Assembly: GCA_902826795.1 (NCBI GenBank) | Contig: CADEGD010000006.1 | Coordinates: forward strand, 62,001-126,000 | Length of the DNA stretch: 64,000 nt | Reading direction: 5' to 3' | Origin: an uncultured Acidobacteriota bacterium | Lineage (GTDB): Bacteria; Acidobacteriota; Blastocatellia; Pyrinomonadales; Pyrinomonadaceae | Part shown: positions 7,868-16,990 of the stretch, one piece after another | Layout of the letters: every line of letters starts with the position of its first letter | Numbering within the stretch: the stretch's first letter is position 1 | The notes under the pieces: generated by a model | What the model saw: the letters and a program-made list of their open reading frames with translations, nothing else | Told to the model about the DNA's origin: nothing | Databases searched by the model: none | Translations under genes and position numbers: made by a program

Positions 7868-9292
7868 TCAGTTCTTCAGACTATTGATGATTTTTTGACG
7901 GTAAGTGTTTGCGTCTCTTTTTATAACACTTTCATTAAGGGTCAACAAACGGCGGTCGAGCATGACGACGCGGCCATGGATGATCACGGTACGCACATCC
8001 GACGCTTTCGTGGCGTAAACAAGGTGGGAATAAACGTTATACATCGGCGTCTGATGAAGCGAATCGAGATCGACGATCGCGATATCGGCAAACTTTCCAA
8101 CCTCGATCGAGCCGACCTTATCGCCCATATGAAGCGCCTTCGCTCCGCCGATCGTCGCCATCGCGAATACCGTTTCGGCGGGCATCGCCTTCGGGTCGCT
8201 GGCGGCCAGTTTATGAAGTTTCGCCGCCGTATCCATCTCTTCCCACATCGAGAGGTCGTTGTTCGATGCGGCTCCGTCAGTACCGAGGCCGACGTTGACG
8301 CCTTTCGCCAACATTGCCGCTACCGGAGCAGTTCCGGCTGCGAGCTTCATATTCGACTGCGGATTGTGCGCGACGCCGACGTTGTGTTTCTTGAGAAGCT
8401 CGATCTCCGCATCGTTTGTCTGTATCGCATGTGCCGCGATCGTGCGGCCGTTGAAGAATTCGATCTTCTCGACAAACCCTATCGGGCGCTGTCCGGCATG
8501 CTTTTGCTGGATGAACTCAGTCTCGGTGTTCGCTTCGGCGAGGTGGATCACGAGCGGAGCTTTAAGCTTGTCGGAAACGGCGCGTGCTTCGAGCAAATGT
8601 TCCTGCGAAACCGTATACGGAGCGTGCGGTGCGATCGCGGGCGTTATCAGCGGATCGTTCTGCCATTTCTTAATGAACCGCTCGGTGTACGCGATGCCGT
8701 CAGCCCAAGTCTTATTATCAGGAGCGGGAAAGTCGATCACCGTTTCGCCGAGTACGCCTCGCATCCCGGCTTTCTTCGTCTCGTCGGCGATCGCATCCTC
8801 AAAGTAGTACATGTCGCAGTACGTCGTCGTACCGCCCTTGATCATTTCGGCAAGTCCAAGTCGCGTTCCGGCCCGCACGAAAGCTTCATCGACGTTCTTG
8901 GCCTCCGCAGGGAAGATGAATTTCGTCAGCCACTCCTGCAGGTCCATGTCGTCAGCAATGCCGCGAAACAGCGACATCGGCACGTGCGTGTGAGTGTTGA
9001 TCAGGCCCGGAATAACAACCTTGCCAGTCGCATCGATCGTACGTTTCGCACGCACTTTAGAAGTTACGATCGGTCGCGTTCCAATCAGATCGATCTTTCC
9101 ATTCGTAACCGCGATCGCCCCATTCTCGATCACTTCACGTTTGTCGTTCATCGTCACGATCGTTCCGCCGACGATAAGAATATCGACGTTAACGACAGCC
9201 GGCGTCTTCGGAAATGCCTGCATAGCAGTCGCCAAGACCAGCAGCGCTGCGAGCAGACCGCTTTTTATCTCTATATGTCTTGCAGATCTCAT
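7868..9292 (-). CDS. Amidohydrolase of the MtaD/S-adenosylhomocysteine deaminase type, apparently exported
   Basis: 474-residue metal-dependent hydrolase. HTH (about 101-103) gives the first metal ligands. Further ligands are the H of VIHLAEAN, the H of IAAHAIQ and the D of GLGTDGAASNN, the usual pattern for 5'-methylthioadenosine/SAH deaminases and related purine or chlorohydrolase enzymes. I start it at 9292 because that ATG overlaps the cdd stop as ATGA, implying translational coupling. The N-terminus (GLLAALLVLATAMQAF) looks like a signal peptide, unusual for this cytosolic family. It ends the nucleoside-salvage operon, so it may deaminate adenosine-type compounds; the substrate is inferred. 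Confidence 0.82.
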   Translation of the reverse strand: MRSARHIEIKSGLLAALLVLATAMQAFPKTPAVVNVDILIVGGTIVTMNDKREVIENGAIAVTNGKIDLIGTRPIVTSKVRAKRTIDATGKVVIPGLINTHTHVPMSLFRGIADDMDLQEWLTKFIFPAEAKNVDEAFVRAGTRLGLAEMIKGGTTTYCDMYYFEDAIADETKKAGMRGVLGETVIDFPAPDNKTWADGIAYTERFIKKWQNDPLITPAIAPHAPYTVSQEHLLEARAVSDKLKAPLVIHLAEANTETEFIQQKHAGQRPIGFVEKIEFFNGRTIAAHAIQTNDAEIELLKKHNVGVAHNPQSNMKLAAGTAPVAAMLAKGVNVGLGTDGAASNNDLSMWEEMDTAAKLHKLAASDPKAMPAETVFAMATIGGAKALHMGDKVGSIEVGKFADIAIVDLDSLHQTPMYNVYSHLVYATKASDVRTVIIHGRVVMLDRRLLTLNESVIKRDANTYRQKIINSLKN

Positions 9293-9687
9293 TTTAAAAA
9301 CTTCGAGTCGAACGCTCGCGGGAGCAGTTCGCTCATTTGGATGGTTTCCGTCTTGCCGTGGAGGTTTGCGAGTATGACCGGCACGTCGCCGCAGAATTCC
9401 CAGATGATCTGGCGGCAAACTCCGCACGGCGGCGTCAGCTCTTCGGTATCGACGACGACGGCGATCCGCCCGAATTTCGTGACGCCTCGGGAAATGCCTT
9501 TCCAGATGGCGACTCGCTCTGCACAGACGGTCAACCCGTAGCTCGCAGATTCAACGTTGCAACCGGTGTAGATGTCGCCGTCGTCCGTCTCGACCGCGGC
9601 GCCGACCTTGAAGTTAGAGTACGGTGCGTATGCCCTAGTCCTAACGTCCGCAGCCGCGTCGATCAATTCCTGCTCGGTATGCTTCAT
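9289..9687 (-). CDS. cdd: Cytidine deaminase
   Basis: Homotetrameric-type cytidine deaminase converting cytidine or deoxycytidine to uridine. Signatures are YAPYSNFKVGAA, the zinc/proton-shuttle motif CAE and PPCGVCRQ, which give the three zinc cysteines. I prefer the ATG at 9687 (132 aa, MKHTEQELID), which matches the family N-terminus. An ATG six codons earlier (9705) lies on the edge of an AT-rich repeat. The stop overlaps the amidohydrolase start. It works with uridine kinase and the phosphorylase upstream in pyrimidine salvage. Confidence 0.93.
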   Translation of the reverse strand: MKHTEQELIDAAADVRTRAYAPYSNFKVGAAVETDDGDIYTGCNVESASYGLTVCAERVAIWKGISRGVTKFGRIAVVVDTEELTPPCGVCRQIIWEFCGDVPVILANLHGKTETIQMSELLPRAFDSKFLK

Positions 9688-9703
9688 CGAGACTCTCTCT
9701 TCC

Positions 9704-9749
9704 ATTATTAATTCTCAATTATCAATTGTTAATTATTAATTAGTAATGG
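9704..9749. repeat. AT-rich intergenic repeat (ATTATTAATT type)
   Basis: A run of interleaved AATTATTAATT and CAATTGTTAATT words between udk and cdd. A similar run occurs at 60296-60332 between ffh and rpsP. It has no coding content and weakly pairs with itself. Confidence 0.5.
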
Positions 9750-9762
9750 AAAACCATTTTTC

Positions 9763-10380
9763 TTAGATCTGGCCGTTGTTGAGCTTTTCCCTGATCATTC
9801 CGCACAGGAACTCGATGGTCACGCCGGAATTGGAGCCTTCGGGCACGATGATGTGAGCGTGACGTTTCGACGGTTCGACAAACTCGAAATGCATCGGGCG
9901 GATCGTGCGTTCGTACTGATCGAGAGTGCGTTCCCATGTCCGTCCGCGCTCGGTGATGTCGCGACGCATTCGGCGCATCAGTCGAACATCGTCCGGCGTA
10001 TCGACAAAGATGCGGATGTCGATCACGTCGAGCACGCGCGGCTCGGAAAATATAAGGATGCCTTCGACGACTACGACGGGCTTTGGTTCGATCATCTCGA
10101 TGTCGGACGTCCGCGTGTGCGTCTTCATGTCGTAGACCGGCATCTCGACCGTCAGGCCCTGCTTCAGGCGCAAAAGGTGATTGACGAGCATCTCGCTGTC
10201 GATCGCGTCGGGATGATCGAAGTTAGCCTGCTGACGCTCGTCAAGCGGCATGTCACCCAGATTTCGATAATAAGAATCCTGCTCGACAAGCACGACCTTT
10301 TCACTTCCAACCGTCTCGACGATCGAACGCGCGATGGTCGTTTTACCCGAACCCGTTCCTCCGCAAATGCCAATTATCAT
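9763..10380 (-). CDS. udk: Uridine kinase
   Basis: 205 residues, the usual bacterial length. The P-loop GGTGSGKT (7-14) starts immediately, followed by the family elements QDSYYRNLGDMPLDER, NFDHPDAID, YDMKTHTR and VVVEGILIF. It phosphorylates uridine and cytidine with a nucleoside triphosphate. It lies between the phosphorylase and cdd in the salvage operon and is separated from each by a repeat element. Confidence 0.95.
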   Translation of the reverse strand: MIIGICGGTGSGKTTIARSIVETVGSEKVVLVEQDSYYRNLGDMPLDERQQANFDHPDAIDSEMLVNHLLRLKQGLTVEMPVYDMKTHTRTSDIEMIEPKPVVVVEGILIFSEPRVLDVIDIRIFVDTPDDVRLMRRMRRDITERGRTWERTLDQYERTIRPMHFEFVEPSKRHAHIIVPEGSNSGVTIEFLCGMIREKLNNGQI

Positions 10381-10388
10381 AAATATTC

Positions 10389-10459
10389 AAACAGGATAGA
10401 GAGGATGAACAGGATGTTTTGTTTGATCGACCATCCTTTCATCCTGTGCATCCTGTTTT
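10389..10459. repeat. Intergenic inverted repeat (CAGGAT type)
   Basis: The left block AAACAGGATAGAGAGGATGA (from 10389) is mirrored by CATCCTTTCATCCTGTGCAT...GTTTT (10432-10459). The 7-mer CAGGAT/ATCCTG recurs about every 10 bp. It overlaps the end of the phosphorylase gene and lies before udk; compare 1480-1511. Confidence 0.65.
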
Positions 10460-11315
10460 AATTTATTCGTGAGATCACCCGACGCAACAACTCCTTAAAG
10501 ACCTCGGCCACTCTCGCGCCGGTTTCCATCACCTCTTCGTGGTTGATGTTCTCACCTGTCATTCCGGCGGCGAAGTTCGTAATGCACGATATGCCGAGGA
10601 CCTTCAATCCCTGATGCCGGGCGGCGATCGCTTCGGGAACTGTCGACATCCCGACTGCGTTCCCGCCAAGCTGGCGATACATCCTTACCTCAGCCGGCGT
10701 TTCGTACGTCGGGCCTGAGAGAGCGCAGTAGATGCCTCGGCGGAGGAAGTCGGTCTTGACCTCATCGTGCCCTTTCTCAAACCGTTCGTGTGCGATTGCG
10801 TCGGCCTCTTCATTCGCGATCTGCTGAAGGCCGCAGTCGTAGACCTCCGTCATATCCGGAAAGCGTACGCCGAACCGTTCGTCGTTTTTTCCCCTTAACG
10901 GATTTTCGCCCATGCAGTTCAGGTGATCGGTGATCAGCATCAGCGTTCCCGGCGGAAACTCCGGCTCCGTGCTTCCTGCGGCGTTCGTGAGGATAACGTT
11001 TTTCACTCCCATCCTGCCGAACGTCCGCACAGGGAACATCACCTGCTGCATGTCGTAGCCTTCGTAAAAATGAAAGCGACCCTGCTGAACCGCGACGTGT
11101 TTGCCGTCGAGTTCGCCGAGCACGAGCTGGCCTGCGTGCCCTTCGACGGTCGACCTCGCGAAATGCGGGATCTGCTCATACGGGATCTTGACCGCGTTCC
11201 CGATGTCGTCGGCAAACGCGCCCAAGCCGCTGCCAAGCACGACCGCCGTCTCAACCGCGTGCGGATATCTCGACTTGATAAATTCAGCCGCCTCAACGGC
11301 ATTCTCATAGGTCAT
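10458..11315 (-). CDS. punA: Purine nucleoside phosphorylase
   Basis: 285-residue phosphorylase of the PNP/MTAP (trimeric) type: GSGLG phosphate loop (about 28-32), GRFHFYEGY, LTNAAGS, SGPTYETPAEVR and the nucleoside-site GMSTVPEAIAARH. It splits purine nucleosides with phosphate into base and (deoxy)ribose-1-phosphate. It is placed between nucleoside permeases and uridine kinase. An acidic 51-aa ORF overlaps its start by 11 bp. Confidence 0.93.
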   Translation of the reverse strand: MTYENAVEAAEFIKSRYPHAVETAVVLGSGLGAFADDIGNAVKIPYEQIPHFARSTVEGHAGQLVLGELDGKHVAVQQGRFHFYEGYDMQQVMFPVRTFGRMGVKNVILTNAAGSTEPEFPPGTLMLITDHLNCMGENPLRGKNDERFGVRFPDMTEVYDCGLQQIANEEADAIAHERFEKGHDEVKTDFLRRGIYCALSGPTYETPAEVRMYRQLGGNAVGMSTVPEAIAARHQGLKVLGISCITNFAAGMTGENINHEEVMETGARVAEVFKELLRRVISRIN

Positions 11316-11460
11316 TTGCTATCACAAGACAAACAAGATCCACCGCAAAGCCGTCCTCCGTCGTATAAATATCCTCCGACGAGTCGTTTAAGAAATCAAA
11401 GCACTGGTTATTCGCGGCAAAGATCAGCCATTCACCCTCATCAATATCTTCACTGTCCAT
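11305..11460 (-). CDS. Small acidic hypothetical protein in the nucleoside operon
   Basis: 51 codons from the ATG at 11458-11460, only 5 bp after the permease stop and overlapping the phosphorylase start by 11 bp. The product starts MDSEDIDEGEWLIFAANNQ and is strongly acidic. I recognise no family. The tight spacing on both sides argues for a real, translationally coupled gene; the short length keeps confidence moderate. Confidence 0.5.
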   Translation of the reverse strand: MDSEDIDEGEWLIFAANNQCFDFLNDSSEDIYTTEDGFAVDLVCLVIANDL

Positions 11461-11465
11461 GAACA

Positions 11466-12383
11466 CTAATTTCCCTTCTTATACGGAATTCCCAAAGCTT
11501 TCGGTGCTCGCGAAAGCCCGATGAATCCGGCGAGGACGATTATCGTCAGCACGTACGGGATGATCTGGATGAACTGGACGGGAATATCTTCGCCGCCGAT
11601 CTTTGCCCATGACGCGCCCTGAACCTGGATCGCAAGCGATTCGGTAAAGCCGAAGAAAAGACACGCGAGCAGCACCGGAATCGGTTTCCACTTTGCAAGT
11701 ATCAACGCTGCCAGAGCGATGTATCCGCGACCCGCGCTCATACCCTTGGTGAAAAATGAGCCCTGGCCGATCGAAAGATACGCTCCGCCGGCCGCGGCGA
11801 GGATGCCGGAAATGATCACAGCCGTATATCGCAGCTTGTAAACATCCACGCCAGCCGAATCGGCCGCCGAAGGATTCTCACCGACAGCTCGCAGTCGGAG
11901 TCCGAACGGCGTTTTGTAAAGTACATACCACGCCGCCGGAGCAAGCAGAAACGCTAGTATTGAGATCCACGGCAGGCCGTTCACGATCTCGGGTAAAAGA
12001 AAAGCTTTGTCGATCGGCTGAGTCGCGCCCGAGGCGTCGTACAGCCGGCTGCTGATCACCGCTGGCAGCCCAAGCATCAGCATGCTGATAGCAAACCCGG
12101 TCACGACTTGGTCAGCTTCGAACTTGATCACCGCGATCGCGAAGATAAACGCGACCAGCGCTCCGGCAGCCATGCCCGCGAGCAAGCCTACATAAGGATT
12201 GCTCGTCTCATAAGTAACGACCGCCGCCGTGAATGCACCGGCGAGCATCAGCCCCTCGAGAGCGATGTTGATAACGCCCGCCCGCTCCGAGAACAGTCCG
12301 CCGAGCGCTGCGAAGATCAACGGCGTCGCCAGGCGGATGGTCGAGAAAAGGAGGATCCCAAAAATTACGAAAAATTCGCTCAT
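11466..12383 (-). CDS. ABC transporter permease, nucleoside type (second subunit)
   Basis: 305-residue polytopic membrane protein of the BPD_transp_2 class. The order GGLFSERAGVINIALEGLMLAGAF and LRAVGENPSAADSAGVDV is characteristic of YufQ/NupQ-like nucleoside permeases. It starts 1 bp after the stop of the companion permease. It should pair with that subunit, an ATPase and a BMP-type lipoprotein; neither of the latter is present in this window. Confidence 0.88.
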   Translation of the reverse strand: MSEFFVIFGILLFSTIRLATPLIFAALGGLFSERAGVINIALEGLMLAGAFTAAVVTYETSNPYVGLLAGMAAGALVAFIFAIAVIKFEADQVVTGFAISMLMLGLPAVISSRLYDASGATQPIDKAFLLPEIVNGLPWISILAFLLAPAAWYVLYKTPFGLRLRAVGENPSAADSAGVDVYKLRYTAVIISGILAAAGGAYLSIGQGSFFTKGMSAGRGYIALAALILAKWKPIPVLLACLFFGFTESLAIQVQGASWAKIGGEDIPVQFIQIIPYVLTIIVLAGFIGLSRAPKALGIPYKKGN

Positions 12384-12384
12384 T

Positions 12385-13479
12385 CTACCTCCTCGTATAC
12401 CTCTGCAACGACGCTACGAAAATGATGATGATCGCCTGAAGCACCTCGACCAGATCTTTAGATACGAACCGCGTTTCGATGTCGACGAATATCTCGCCGC
12501 GTTTAAGAACGGCGAAGAAGATAGCGGCGATGAAGATTCCTAACGGATGATTACGCCCGAGCAGTGCGACCGCGATGCCGAGATATCCCCAGCCGTCCGA
12601 GAAACCGTCGTAGTATCGGTAGCGATAGCCCAACACCTCGCCGATCGCGACCATTCCGGCTAATCCGCCCGAGATCGTCATCGCGATCACGATCTGCTTC
12701 TTCGGCGAGATGCCGCCATATTCGGCCGCCGAGGGATTTTCACCGACCGCTCGCAGTTCATATCCCCACTTCGTTTTCCAGAGGAAAAAATAAACGGCAA
12801 AGCACATCAATATCGCGAGCAGGAACGCCACGCTGAGCGGCACGAAATCCGGCATGCCCGGAATATATTGGCTGATCCGAGGAATATGCGCGGCTTCGCC
12901 GATCTGAACGGTCTGCATGATCGGGTCGCCCGGGATCTTATAGAAATACTGCGTGAAATAGCTGACTAGTGCGACCGCGATAAAGTTCAGCATGATCGTG
13001 TTGATCACCTCGTGCGAACCGAACTTCGCCTTTAGGATTCCGGGGATGGCTCCCCACAGCGCACCCGCGAGAATAGCCGCCAGCACACAAAGCGGAACCA
13101 GCAGTAAGGCCGGTAGATTCGCCCATGACCAATCTTGATCTACGATCCGGCCGTCTTCCAGCGCTACCTTCCCGATAACCCCGCCAAGCTTGATACCAAC
13201 CCAAGCGGTCGCGAATGCCGCGACGTAGAGCTGACCCTCGGCACCGATGTTCAACAGCCCGCAACGAAATGCGACCGCAACCGCAAGCCCGGTGAAGATC
13301 AATGGCGTGGCGATGAAAAGCGTGTAGCCAATGTCGTTCAGCGAACCGAACGAATTGCCAACCATGTGGTAATAAGTCGCGAACGGATTGTCGCCAATCG
13401 CCGTGACGATCAAGCCGCCGACGATAAACGCCGCGATCACGGCCACTACGGGCCAGAGAATTTCACGAAAGATGTTCAT
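12385..13479 (-). CDS. ABC transporter permease, nucleoside type (first subunit)
   Basis: 364 residues, several membrane spans, BPD_transp_2 class. FRCGLLNIGAEGQLYVAAF and ELRAVGENPSAAEYGGI match YufP/NupP-like permeases. It is the first gene of the salvage operon visible here; the region upstream is shared with the divergent hsp20 operon. Linkage to PNP, udk and cdd makes nucleosides the likely substrate. Confidence 0.88.
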   Translation of the reverse strand: MNIFREILWPVVAVIAAFIVGGLIVTAIGDNPFATYYHMVGNSFGSLNDIGYTLFIATPLIFTGLAVAVAFRCGLLNIGAEGQLYVAAFATAWVGIKLGGVIGKVALEDGRIVDQDWSWANLPALLLVPLCVLAAILAGALWGAIPGILKAKFGSHEVINTIMLNFIAVALVSYFTQYFYKIPGDPIMQTVQIGEAAHIPRISQYIPGMPDFVPLSVAFLLAILMCFAVYFFLWKTKWGYELRAVGENPSAAEYGGISPKKQIVIAMTISGGLAGMVAIGEVLGYRYRYYDGFSDGWGYLGIAVALLGRNHPLGIFIAAIFFAVLKRGEIFVDIETRFVSKDLVEVLQAIIIIFVASLQRYTRR

Positions 13480-13589
13480 TTCCGGTCCTCTTCGGCGCAG
13501 ATGGCCTGAAGCTGCTGGACTTACTTACATTTTGGAGAGGAATGAATTGCCTAGCCAATATACCGATAAACCATTGAAAAGTCACGCAA

Positions 13590-13607
13590 AGCGTCACTTT
13601 TGACGCT
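13590..13607. promoter_or_regulatory. Inverted repeat in the divergent permease/hsp20 control region
   Basis: Perfect 7-bp half sites AGCGTCA (13590-13596) and TGACGCT (13601-13607), 4 bp apart, in the 247-bp gap between the two divergent operons. It could be an operator; no regulator is identified. Confidence 0.4.
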
Positions 13608-13632
13608 ACACCGATTTCGAGTAAAAAATATA

Positions 13633-13662
13633 CTTGACAGTATCACACTCAAGTTATATTAT
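13633..13662 (+). promoter_or_regulatory. HAIR-like heat-shock operator overlapping the hsp20 promoter
   Basis: CTTGACA-N7-ACTCAAG (13633-13653) matches the HspR operator HAIR (CTTGAGT-N7-ACTCAAG) at 12 of 14 half-site positions, with the exact 7-bp spacer. The two mismatches turn the left half into a -35 box TTGACA (13634-13639). That box is followed after exactly 17 bp by TATTAT (13657-13662), so a bound repressor would cover the promoter. HspR itself is not in the window. Confidence 0.6.
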
Positions 13663-13726
13663 CCTTTCAGACTAAGTAATTAGTCATATATCTCACTAAA
13701 CTATGGAGTTTTGGAGGAATACGACA

Positions 13727-14221
13727 ATGAACTTAATTACATACGATCCGTTTCGCGAGCTCCGCTCTTTGCAGGAAGAGGTAAATCGCGTGTTTTCCAG
13801 TAATCTGAACCGTTCAAGTGAAACCGGCCTTGGCCGCGGGGCTTGGAACCCGAGCGTCGATATTTTCGAGAACAAGGACCAGATCGTTCTTGAAGCCGAG
13901 TTACCCGGACTTTCGCCGGAGGATGTCAACATTTCAATCGAAAACAACGTTTTGACCATTCACGGCGAGCGTAGATTCGAAAAGAAGGATGACGGAGAGA
14001 ATTTCCATCGCGTCGAGCGGAGCTATGGTTCGTTCACACGATCGTTCACGCTGCCGCCGACCGTTTCCAGCGAGAACGTAGCAGCCAACTTTGATAATGG
14101 AGTGCTCCGGCTAGAGCTCGCTAAGCGTGAAGAGGCAAAGCCCCGTCGCATTGAGATCAAGGCCGGTGCGTCGTCACCGAAGACGATCGAAACGAACGCG
14201 AAGACGCAGTCGGTCGGATAA
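13727..14221 (+). CDS. Hsp20/alpha-crystallin small heat-shock protein
   Basis: 164 residues with an alpha-crystallin domain (about 40-140): PSVDIFENKDQIVLEAELPG, VNISIENNVLTIHGER, the F-x-R-x-F-x-LP element YGSFTRSFTLPP and FDNGVLRLELAK. I start at the ATG at 13727, preceded by TTTGGAGGAATACGACA with a strong ribosome site. An upstream in-frame ATG at 13703 has no such site. It acts as an ATP-independent holdase and should pass clients to ClpB, encoded next. It is the first gene after the HAIR-like operator. Confidence 0.93.
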   Translation: MNLITYDPFRELRSLQEEVNRVFSSNLNRSSETGLGRGAWNPSVDIFENKDQIVLEAELPGLSPEDVNISIENNVLTIHGERRFEKKDDGENFHRVERSYGSFTRSFTLPPTVSSENVAANFDNGVLRLELAKREEAKPRRIEIKAGASSPKTIETNAKTQSVG

Positions 14222-14249
14222 TTCGTTCGACATGGTTCGTCGCCAGTCA

Positions 14250-14290
14250 ATGGGTTGGCTTGAGGCTAATGTGCTATCGAGCCAGCCCAT
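14250..14290 (+). terminator. Intercistronic hairpin between hsp20 and clpB
   Basis: ATGGGTTGGCT (14250-14260) pairs with AGCCAGCCCAT (14280-14290), one G-T pair. It has no T-run, so it is more likely an attenuator or mRNA-stability hairpin than a full terminator; clpB could still be co-transcribed. Confidence 0.35.
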
Positions 14291-14338
14291 AAATTTCGGG
14301 GAAGGGCAGTTTTTGGGTATAGAATAGCGGGATAAGAA

Positions 14339-16951
14339 ATGAGATTCGACAGATTCACAATTCGCGGGCAGGAAGCGGTGCAAGAGGCGATCTCGCTGGC
14401 CGAGAAAGGACAGAACCAGCAGGTCGAGCCGGAGCACATCCTTGCCATAATGCTTGAGCAGAAGGAAGGCGTTGTTAAGCCGATCCTTGGTAAGATCGGA
14501 GCGAATGCCGCGCCCATTCTTGGAGAAGTTCAGGCCGCGATCGAAAAGTTTCCGAAGGTTTCCGGCGGTCAGCAGTATTTCAGCTCGCGGACGAATACCC
14601 TCTTCCAGACAGCCCAGAAGGAAGCCGAGAAGATGGAGGACGAGTATGTCTCGACCGAACATCTTCTGCTCGCTATAGCCGATGAAAAAGAAGGTGACGC
14701 GGGCCGTATATTGCGCGGTAACGGCATCACTCGCGAAGACCTTGAAAAGGTCATCACCGATATGCGCGGCGGTTCGAAGATCACCGATCAGAACGCTGAG
14801 GAGAATTTCCAGGCACTTGAAAAGTACGCGCAAGATCTGACCGAACGCGCCCGCAAAGGCAAGCTCGACCCCGTGATCGGCCGCGACGACGAGATCCGCC
14901 GGACGATCCAGATCCTTTCTCGCCGCACAAAGAACAATCCTGTGTTGATCGGTGAACCCGGTGTTGGTAAGACCGCGATCGTCGAAGGCTTGGCACAGCG
15001 TATCGTTTCCGGCGACGTTCCCGAGACGCTCAAGAATAAGCGGCTTGTTTCGCTCGACTTGGGAGCAATGCTCGCGGGAGCTAAGTATCGCGGCGAGTTC
15101 GAAGATCGTTTGAAGGCCGTGCTCAAAGAGATCGAGAAAGCCGAGGGTCAGATCATTCTCTTCATCGACGAGCTGCACACGCTGGTCGGTGCCGGTGCGA
15201 GCGAAGGTGCGATCGATGCGTCGAATATGCTCAAACCCGCACTTGCGCGTGGAACGCTGCGAGCCGTGGGCGCTACGACGCTGGCCGAATACCAAAAATA
15301 CATCGAGAAAGATAAGGCTCTCGAACGCCGATTCCAGCAGGTTTACGTTGGCGAGCCGACGGTCGAAGACACGATAGCGATCTTACGCGGATTGAAGGAA
15401 CGCTACGAGGTTCACCACGGCGTGCGGATCAAGGACGCGGCGATCGTTGCTGCGGCGACGCTTTCGAACCGCTATATAACAGATCGATTCTTGCCGGACA
15501 AAGCCATCGATCTTATCGACGAGGCCGCGTCTCGAATTCGCATTGAGATCGACTCGCTGCCGCAAGAGATAGACGTGCTTGAGCGCGAGATCCTGCAGCT
15601 TGAGATCGAGCGTCAGGCGCTTGGACGCGAGACGGATGAGAAATCTAAGACTCGTCTCGACGATATCGAGCGCCGCATCGCGGATCTGAATGAGAAATCT
15701 TCCGCGATGAAGGCCAAGTGGCAGTCGGAGAAGGAAGAGATCGAAAAGATGCGGACGGGCAAAGAGCAGCTTGAAGAAGCGAAGCTCGCGCTCGAACGCG
15801 CCCGGCAAGCAGGCGATCTCGCAAAGGCTGCGGAGATCCAGTACGGCACGATCCCCGATCTGGAAAAGCAGCTTCAAGCCGAGCAAGACCGGCTCGAATC
15901 GCTTCAAAAGGACGGCGTTTTTCTCAAAGAAGAAGTCGATGAAGAGGACGTTGCCGAGGTCGTAGCGAAATGGACCGGCGTGCCGGTTTCGAAGATGCTC
16001 GAAGGCGAGATGCAGAAGCTCGTTCAGATGGAGAGCAATCTCGGCCGACGCGTGATCGGCCAGCGTGAGGCGCTCGAAGCTGTCGCGAATGCCGTACGCC
16101 GAGCACGTGCCGGTTTGCAGGATCCGAATCGTCCGGTGGGTTCGTTTATTTTCCTCGGACCGACCGGCGTCGGTAAGACGGAGACGGCGAGAGCGTTGGC
16201 GGAGTTTCTCTTCGACGACGAGCGTGCGATGGTGCGGCTCGACATGTCGGAGTATATGGAGAAGCACGCCGTCGCGAGAATGATCGGGGCACCTCCGGGA
16301 TATGTCGGCTACGAAGAAGGCGGCCAGTTGACCGAGGCCGTCCGGCGGCGTCCGTATTCGGTCGTGCTTTTCGACGAGATCGAGAAAGCCCATCCGGACG
16401 TATTCAATGTGCTGCTGCAGATACTTGACGACGGACGCCTGACCGACAGCAAGGGCCGCGTGGTCGATTTCAAGAACACGGTCTTGATCATGACCTCGAA
16501 CCTCGGCTCGCGCGTGATCCAAGCGGCGACGGAGAACCCGTTGGCTGATCACGATGTTCGGAACGACGTCCTTCAGGTGCTTCGCGATCATTTCAAGCCC
16601 GAGTTTCTCAATCGAATTGACGATATCGTCGTATTCCATCAGCTCGGGAAGGAACAGATCGCGACGATCATCGATGTGCAGCTTGAGAAGTTGCGGAAGA
16701 TGCTGGATGACCGCGGCATCGCCCTCGAACTTGATCAATCCGCAAAGGACCTTTTGGTGAACGAAGGCTACGATCCGGTATATGGTGCACGGCCACTGAA
16801 GAGAGCGATCCAGACGCTGGTTCAGAATCCCTTGGCGGTAAAGCTGCTGCAAGGCGACATCGCCAGCGGACAGAAAGTGAAGGTTTCGGCCGTTGACGGC
16901 AATCTCGTCTTTTCTGCGGTCGAGGGCGAGCAGAAAGCGGCGGTTAGCTGA
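14339..16951 (+). CDS. clpB: ATP-dependent disaggregase ClpB
   Basis: 870 residues, the usual ClpB size. The order is Clp-N double repeat (about 5-145), first AAA+ domain with GEPGVGKT (about 205), a long M domain coiled coil (about 405-525, rich in E/K/R/L), and second AAA+ domain with GPTGVGKTE (about 608), then the C-terminal D2-small domain. The full M domain distinguishes ClpB from ClpA/ClpC. It rescues aggregated protein with DnaK/DnaJ/GrpE, and grpE follows directly. Initiator ATG at 14339; second gene after the heat-shock promoter. Confidence 0.97.
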   Translation: MRFDRFTIRGQEAVQEAISLAEKGQNQQVEPEHILAIMLEQKEGVVKPILGKIGANAAPILGEVQAAIEKFPKVSGGQQYFSSRTNTLFQTAQKEAEKMEDEYVSTEHLLLAIADEKEGDAGRILRGNGITREDLEKVITDMRGGSKITDQNAEENFQALEKYAQDLTERARKGKLDPVIGRDDEIRRTIQILSRRTKNNPVLIGEPGVGKTAIVEGLAQRIVSGDVPETLKNKRLVSLDLGAMLAGAKYRGEFEDRLKAVLKEIEKAEGQIILFIDELHTLVGAGASEGAIDASNMLKPALARGTLRAVGATTLAEYQKYIEKDKALERRFQQVYVGEPTVEDTIAILRGLKERYEVHHGVRIKDAAIVAAATLSNRYITDRFLPDKAIDLIDEAASRIRIEIDSLPQEIDVLEREILQLEIERQALGRETDEKSKTRLDDIERRIADLNEKSSAMKAKWQSEKEEIEKMRTGKEQLEEAKLALERARQAGDLAKAAEIQYGTIPDLEKQLQAEQDRLESLQKDGVFLKEEVDEEDVAEVVAKWTGVPVSKMLEGEMQKLVQMESNLGRRVIGQREALEAVANAVRRARAGLQDPNRPVGSFIFLGPTGVGKTETARALAEFLFDDERAMVRLDMSEYMEKHAVARMIGAPPGYVGYEEGGQLTEAVRRRPYSVVLFDEIEKAHPDVFNVLLQILDDGRLTDSKGRVVDFKNTVLIMTSNLGSRVIQAATENPLADHDVRNDVLQVLRDHFKPEFLNRIDDIVVFHQLGKEQIATIIDVQLEKLRKMLDDRGIALELDQSAKDLLVNEGYDPVYGARPLKRAIQTLVQNPLAVKLLQGDIASGQKVKVSAVDGNLVFSAVEGEQKAAVS

Positions 16952-16990
16952 TAGGTCGCCGAAAGGCTAAAATGTAAGTTTTGATTGACC

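Noticed and set aside
7895-9541. A 548-codon plus-strand frame opposite the amidohydrolase and cdd genes
   Set aside because: It is the antisense shadow of two genes with complete catalytic motifs; its translation is Arg-rich and matches no family.
9704-9749. AT-rich runs as a replication origin or att site
   Set aside because: Too short, with no DnaA boxes, iterons or integrase gene; a second copy at 60296-60332 makes a dispersed repeat more likely.
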